DNA of 5,320 bases, taken from Sphingomonadales bacterium (GTDB lineage Bacteria; Pseudomonadota; Alphaproteobacteria; Sphingomonadales; Sphingomonadaceae). The notes under the pieces are model-generated. The model worked only from the letters and a program-made list of their open reading frames with translations, was not told where the DNA came from and made no database searches. The translations under genes were made by a program, and so were the position numbers. Shown one piece after another: positions 1 to 5,320 of the stretch. The DNA lies in contig JAIXPM010000211.1 of NCBI GenBank assembly GCA_027486275.1, forward strand, positions 1-5,320. Reading direction: 5' to 3'. Positions within the stretch are counted from its first letter, which is position 1, and each line of letters opens with the position of its first letter.

Positions 1-285
1 CCGCAGAAGGACGTGCAGATCGTGGTGATCGTCCACGGCCCCGGCGCGATGGACCTGCTGAAGCCCGAGGTTTACGCCGAGCGCAATGAGGGCAAGGCCA
101 ATGGCAGCCTTGATGCGGTGAGGAAACTGCTGGGTGCCGGTGTTGAATTCTACCTCTGCGGGCAGACGGCGATGGGCCAGAAGATCACAAAGGCCGATCT
201 CATCCCGGGCGTGAAGATGTCGCTTTCCGCCATCACTGCCCACGCGGTCTATCAGCAGCGCGGCTACACGCTTAATCCGTTCTAA
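1..285 (+). CDS. DsrE-family protein, 3' part (start lies upstream of the window)
   Basis: The frame is open from the first base and gives 94 residues before a TAA stop, so the gene probably begins before the window. An internal GTG at 13 exists, but I see no reason to start there, because the beta-strand that would open the fold begins right around it. The visible part follows the DsrE/DsrF-like alpha/beta pattern: a strand (QIVVIVHGPG), a helix ending near LDAVRKLLGAGV, a second strand with a cysteine (FYLCGQ, Cys 53 of the visible part), then a KADLIPGV segment and a C-terminal YQQRGYTLNPF. Family members include sulfur-relay and sulfur-trafficking proteins, where a cysteine at this place can carry persulfide, and many uncharacterised small, sometimes exported, proteins. 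Whether this one had a signal peptide cannot be seen. The family call is fairly secure; the specific function is unknown. Its stop codon overlaps that of the convergent iron-sulfur gene. Confidence 0.75.
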   Translation, partial: PQKDVQIVVIVHGPGAMDLLKPEVYAERNEGKANGSLDAVRKLLGAGVEFYLCGQTAMGQKITKADLIPGVKMSLSAITAHAVYQQRGYTLNPF

Positions 286-803
286 CCCTTCAAGCTCGGC
301 GCGCGCGCGGCGGCTTCGCCGGCGTCCACCTCCGGCCCCGGAATGCCTGCATCCGCCCGGCCTGCTGAGGCCATGTGGATGGCGCGCCGGATGCGCGGGT
401 AGGTGCCGCAGCGGCACAGGTTGGTGATGGTGGTGTTGATGTCGTCATCACTGGGGTTGGGCTTGTCCTTCAACAGGGCCGCAGCCGCCATGATCATGCC
501 GGATTGGCAATAGCCACATTGCGGCACTTGGGCAGCGATCCATGCCTGTTGCAAGGGGTGATCGCGATTGTCGGACAGGCCTTCGATGGTGGTGATGAAC
601 GTGCCTTCCAGTTCAGCAATCGTCACCTGGCAGCTGCGCGTTGCCTTGCCATCCACATGCACGGTGCACGCGCCGCACAAGCCGGCACCACAACCATATT
701 TGGTGCCGGTCAGTCCCGCCGCATCGCGCAGCGCCCACAGCAGCGGCGTATCAGGCTGCATCAGAAATTCGACAGGATTGCCGTTGACGGTGAACTTGGT
801 CAT
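282..803 (-). CDS. (2Fe-2S)-binding small subunit, xanthine dehydrogenase / isoquinoline 1-oxidoreductase (IorA/CoxS-like) family
   Basis: The 173-residue protein has both iron-sulfur domains of molybdenum hydroxylase small subunits. The N-terminal plant-type ferredoxin domain carries Cys38, Cys43, Cys46 and Cys58 (CGAGLCGACTVHVDG). The C-terminal four-helix domain carries Cys96, Cys99, Cys130 and Cys132 (QCGYCQSGM and LCRCGTYPRIRRAI). These subunits pass electrons from a molybdopterin-binding large subunit, which oxidises aldehydes or N-heterocycles, to an external acceptor. The short two-domain form without FAD resembles IorA more than full xanthine dehydrogenase; the substrate cannot be told. 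The tail after residue 144 (about 29 residues, Ala/Gly-rich) makes it slightly longer than the roughly 150-160 residues usual for IorA. The ATG is preceded on its strand by GGGAG (808-812), 4 bases away. No large subunit follows: the next gene downstream is convergent and its stop overlaps this one. Confidence 0.93.
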   Translation of the reverse strand: MTKFTVNGNPVEFLMQPDTPLLWALRDAAGLTGTKYGCGAGLCGACTVHVDGKATRSCQVTIAELEGTFITTIEGLSDNRDHPLQQAWIAAQVPQCGYCQSGMIMAAAALLKDKPNPSDDDINTTITNLCRCGTYPRIRRAIHMASAGRADAGIPGPEVDAGEAAARAPSLKG

Positions 804-822
804 TCCTCTCCCATAGACTTGT

Positions 823-827
823 GGAGG
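823..827 (+). promoter_or_regulatory. Ribosome binding site deciding the start of the enoyl-CoA hydratase family gene
   Basis: GGAGG lies 5 bases before the ATG at 833. This is a near-ideal Shine-Dalgarno match and favours ATG 833 over the in-frame GTG at 821, which would place the motif inside the coding region and has no good ribosome site of its own. Confidence 0.8.
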
Positions 828-832
828 CTGCG

Positions 833-1654
833 ATGGAACTGAAGACCCTCGATTACAGCGTGAGCGACGGCATCGCCCGCATCACCCTGTGCCGCCCCGC
901 CGAACTCAACACCATGAACGGCGATTTCTGGCCCGAAATGGTGCAGGTGTTTCGTGCCATCGCCCATGACATGGATGTGCGCTGTGTCATCCTCGCGTCG
1001 ACCGGCAAGCATTTCACTGCCGGCCTCGATCTCAAGTGGGCCGGGCAGAATGCAGCGGCGAGCACGGGCGGCGATCTTGGTCGCCAGCGCGAAGCCTTCC
1101 GTCGCCACGTGAAGGAGTTGCAGGAAAGTTTCAACGTCATCGATGATTGCCGGGTGCCGGTGATCGTGGTGACGCAGGGCGGCTGCATCGGCGGCGGCGT
1201 TGATCTGGTGACGGCTTGCGATATCCGCATCTGCTCGTCGGAAGCCTATTTCACCATCCAGGAAATCAATGTCGGCATCGTCGCCGATGTCGGCACGCTG
1301 CAGCGCATCCCGCACCTGCTGCCGCAAGGGCTGATCCGCGAACTGGCCTACACCGGCCGCAAGTTCCCGGCCGCCGAAGCGCTGCGCTACGGCTTTGTGA
1401 GTCGGGTGGAAGACACACATGCCGACGCGCTGGCTGCCGCAGAGGTGATGGCCCGCGAGATCTGCGCCAAATCCCCGCTGGCCATCACCGGCATCAAACA
1501 GGTGCTGAACTACGGCCGCGAACATTCGATTGCCGATGGCCTTGAGTATGTGGCGGTCTGGAATGCCGGGATGCTGCAGGGCGAAGACATGAAGGAAGCC
1601 GTGAAGGCGCAAATGGCGCGGCTATCTGCCACCTATGCAAACCTGAAAGCCTGA
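833..1654 (+). CDS. Enoyl-CoA hydratase/isomerase family protein, probable delta3,5-delta2,4-dienoyl-CoA isomerase
   Basis: This is a full-length 273-residue crotonase-fold protein, the usual size for the family. The CoA-binding and oxyanion-hole segments are present: KHFTAGLDL (residues 59-67) and GGCIGGGVDL (116-125). The stretch GGGVDLVTACDIR, followed by QEINVGIVADVGTLQRIP, closely resembles ECH1-type dienoyl-CoA isomerases. Asp124, Glu144 and Asp152 have the same 20- and 8-residue spacing as the catalytic Asp176, Glu196 and Asp204 of rat ECH1. Those enzymes shift 3,5-dienoyl-CoA to 2,4-dienoyl-CoA during beta-oxidation of unsaturated fatty acids with odd-position double bonds. A cytoplasmic role in lipid catabolism is therefore inferred; a different crotonase activity cannot be excluded. 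The start is ATG 833, supported by GGAGG; GTG at 821 would add four residues. The gene is divergent from the iron-sulfur subunit (29-base gap) and lies upstream of, but probably not in, the cox transcription unit. Confidence 0.93.
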   Translation: MELKTLDYSVSDGIARITLCRPAELNTMNGDFWPEMVQVFRAIAHDMDVRCVILASTGKHFTAGLDLKWAGQNAAASTGGDLGRQREAFRRHVKELQESFNVIDDCRVPVIVVTQGGCIGGGVDLVTACDIRICSSEAYFTIQEINVGIVADVGTLQRIPHLLPQGLIRELAYTGRKFPAAEALRYGFVSRVEDTHADALAAAEVMAREICAKSPLAITGIKQVLNYGREHSIADGLEYVAVWNAGMLQGEDMKEAVKAQMARLSATYANLKA

Positions 1655-1695
1655 CAATTTGGCTGGCCCTGCGCGCTTTTGACCGGGGTTTCCGC

Positions 1696-1726
1696 TTGCC
1701 TGTTGCGCTGCAGCGCGGCATAGAAA
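1696..1726 (+). promoter_or_regulatory. Possible weak promoter for the cox cluster
   Basis: TTGCCT (1696-1701) and TAGAAA (1721-1726) resemble -35 and -10 boxes, but the 19-base spacing is longer than ideal and each box matches the consensus only in part. The AT-rich patch around 1720-1737 is the only one in the gap, and the palindrome at 1705-1716 would fall in the spacer. A promoter is expected somewhere in 1655-1773 because the preceding gene is functionally unrelated; this exact placement is a guess. I see no clear terminator hairpin with a T-tract after the preceding stop codon. Confidence 0.22.
1705..1716. repeat. 12-base perfect palindrome in the coxB upstream region
   Basis: GCGCTGCAGCGC is a perfect inverted repeat with no spacer, 57 bases before the coxB start codon. 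It sits in the 119-base gap (1655-1773) between the enoyl-CoA hydratase family gene and coxB. It could be a binding site for a dimeric regulator or a short RNA hairpin. Self-complementary 12-mers of G/C also arise by chance in GC-rich DNA, so function is uncertain. Confidence 0.4.
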
Positions 1727-1773
1727 ATTCATCTTTTGGCGGCTCAGTCCGCTCGTTTCAGGCCAGGGGCAGT

Positions 1774-4427
<2,654 letters not shown>

Positions 4428-4437
4428 CCGGCGATCC

Positions 4438-4459
4438 GGGGGCAGGGCAACCTGCCCCC
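4438..4459 (+). other. Strong hairpin with GCAA tetraloop between coxA and ctaB
   Basis: A 9-base arm GGGGGCAGG (4438-4446), a GCAA loop (4447-4450) and its exact complement CCTGCCCCC (4451-4459) form a perfect GC-rich stem closed by a GNRA-type tetraloop. It begins 10 bases after the coxA stop and ends 16 bases before the ctaB start. No T-run follows, so it is not a standard intrinsic terminator. It may stabilise the 3' end of coxBA mRNA or cause partial termination or processing, giving less ctaB than coxA product. That role is inference; the structure itself is plain in the sequence. Confidence 0.7.
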
Positions 4460-4475
4460 CGACAGGCCAGACGTC

Positions 4476-5320
4476 ATGAACAACACCGCAACTGCCCAGC
4501 CCGCCACCGGGGTACCAACACCTCTGCTGGCGGACTGGCGCGATTATTTCGCGCTGCTCAAGCCGCGGGTGATGACGCTGGTCATCTTCACCGCGGCCTG
4601 CGCCATGGTGGCAGCGCCGGGCAGCCTGCACCCGTTCCTGGCCTTCACTGGCATCTTGTGCATCGCGGTCGCCGCGGGGGCCGCCGGCGCGCTCAACCAA
4701 TGGTATGAAGCCGATATTGATGCGCTGATGAAGCGCACCGCCAAGCGGCCGCTGCCAGCCGGCAAGCTGCAGAAGTCCGAAGCCTTGGCCTTTGGCGTTA
4801 TCCTCGGCACTGGTTCGGTGGCCATCATGGGCTTGGCGCTCAATTGGGTGGCTGCGGCCTGGCTTGCCGTTTCGATCCTGTTCTATGTCGTTGTCTACAC
4901 TGCCTGGCTGAAGCGGCGCACGCCGCAGAACATCGTCATCGGCGGCGCCGCCGGCGCCTTCCCGGTGATCTGCGGTTGGGCTGCCGTCGCCGGCGAGACA
5001 CCGTTGCTGGCGTGGATCCTCTTTGCCATCATCTTCCTGTGGACGCCGCCGCACTTCTGGGCGTTGGCGCTGTTCATGGAGGCTGATTACGCAAAGGCCG
5101 GTGTGCCGATGCTGCCGGTCACCCACGGGTTCAAGGAAACCCGTCGCCAGATCCTCGCCTATTCGGCGCTGCTGGTGCCGGTCACCATCGCACCGCCGCT
5201 GCTTGGCCTTACAGATTGGGCCTATGGCGGCACGGCGATCACGCTGGGCGTGATTTTCATGGTGATGGCATGGAACGTCTATCGCAGCAGCGCCACGCTG
5301 GCGGCGGACATGGTGGCGGA
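4476..5320 (+). CDS. ctaB: Heme O synthase (protoheme IX farnesyltransferase), 3' end cut by the window
   Basis: This membrane UbiA-family prenyltransferase transfers a farnesyl group to the vinyl side chain of heme B, giving heme O. CtaA-type enzymes then make heme A for the oxidase. From ATG 4476 the frame is open for 281 codons to the window edge; family members are usually about 300 residues, so only a short C-terminal part is missing. [11 protein letters not shown] (23-33) is the typical opening. The first Asp-rich motif, [19 protein letters not shown] (74-92), has Asn74, Asp80 and Asp82 for Mg-diphosphate binding. [20 protein letters not shown] (141-160) and [13 protein letters not shown] (187-199) are strong family signatures, and [15 protein letters not shown] (204-218) is the second conserved loop. 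Several hydrophobic helices alternate with these loops. The Shine-Dalgarno is weak (CAGG near 4463-4466), and a strong hairpin precedes it, which fits lower expression than coxA. It is probably in the same operon as coxBA. Confidence 0.97.
   Translation, partial: MNNTATAQPATGVPTPLLADWRDYFALLKPRVMTLVIFTAACAMVAAPGSLHPFLAFTGILCIAVAAGAAGALNQWYEADIDALMKRTAKRPLPAGKLQKSEALAFGVILGTGSVAIMGLALNWVAAAWLAVSILFYVVVYTAWLKRRTPQNIVIGGAAGAFPVICGWAAVAGETPLLAWILFAIIFLWTPPHFWALALFMEADYAKAGVPMLPVTHGFKETRRQILAYSALLVPVTIAPPLLGLTDWAYGGTAITLGVIFMVMAWNVYRSSATLAADMVA

Noticed and set aside
784..819. TTGACG (784-789) with TAGACT (814-819) as a promoter for the crotonase-family gene
   Set aside because: The 24-base spacing is far too long, and the -10-like box would be only 13 bases from the start codon, overlapping the ribosome site region.
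821..832. GTG at 821 as the start of the crotonase-family gene
   Set aside because: The Shine-Dalgarno GGAGG lies inside this four-codon extension and is ideally spaced for ATG 833.
800..1612. 270-codon minus-strand frame opposite the crotonase-family gene
   Set aside because: The plus-strand gene has a clear family match with catalytic residues and a good ribosome site; the antisense product has no recognisable motif.
1696..1773. TTG at 1696 as the start of coxB
   Set aside because: It would put 26 polar residues before the signal peptide; ATG 1774 has a ribosome site and begins directly with the signal sequence.
4438..4466. Intrinsic terminator after coxA
   Set aside because: The stem is strong but is followed by C, G and A bases with no T-tract, and ctaB follows at once with a related function; it is listed as a hairpin of unknown role.

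Overview
The window is GC-rich, with mostly G/C third codon positions. It reads as a chromosomal segment of an aerobic alphaproteobacterium. The best clue is a coxB-coxA-ctaB gene cluster encoding an aa3-type (type A) cytochrome c oxidase. This gene order is common in Alphaproteobacteria. A His/Asp-rich N-terminus on CoxA and an Ala/Pro-rich C-terminal tail on CoxB make a sphingomonad plausible, but that is recalled family knowledge and has not been tested by phylogeny.

Left part (1-1654): three unrelated-looking metabolic genes. The 3' end of a DsrE-family protein (+, 1-285) converges on a small two-[2Fe-2S] subunit of the xanthine dehydrogenase / isoquinoline 1-oxidoreductase type (-, 282-803); their stop codons overlap. 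That iron-sulfur gene is divergent from an enoyl-CoA hydratase/isomerase family gene (+, 833-1654). The latter carries the Asp/Glu/Asp residues of delta3,5-delta2,4-dienoyl-CoA isomerases at the spacing of rat ECH1. No molybdopterin-binding large subunit lies beside the iron-sulfur subunit.

Middle (1655-1773): a 119-base gap holding a 12-base palindrome and at best a weak promoter-like stretch. The start of the cox transcription unit is expected here.

Right part (1774-5320): coxB (subunit II, CuA domain), coxA (subunit I, heme a, heme a3-CuB) and the 5' part of ctaB (heme O synthase, cut by the window end at residue 281). Subunits I and II form the catalytic core that passes electrons from cytochrome c via CuA and heme a to the heme a3-CuB centre. 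CtaB farnesylates heme B to heme O, the precursor of the heme A in subunit I. All visible metal ligands and proton-channel residues are intact. A strong GCAA-tetraloop hairpin without a T-tract lies between coxA and ctaB.

I found no sign of a previously undescribed system, mobile element, CRISPR array or RNA gene. The points worth a second look are modest: the orphan iron-sulfur subunit, the interlocked or tightly packed gene ends on the left, and the hairpin inside the cox cluster.
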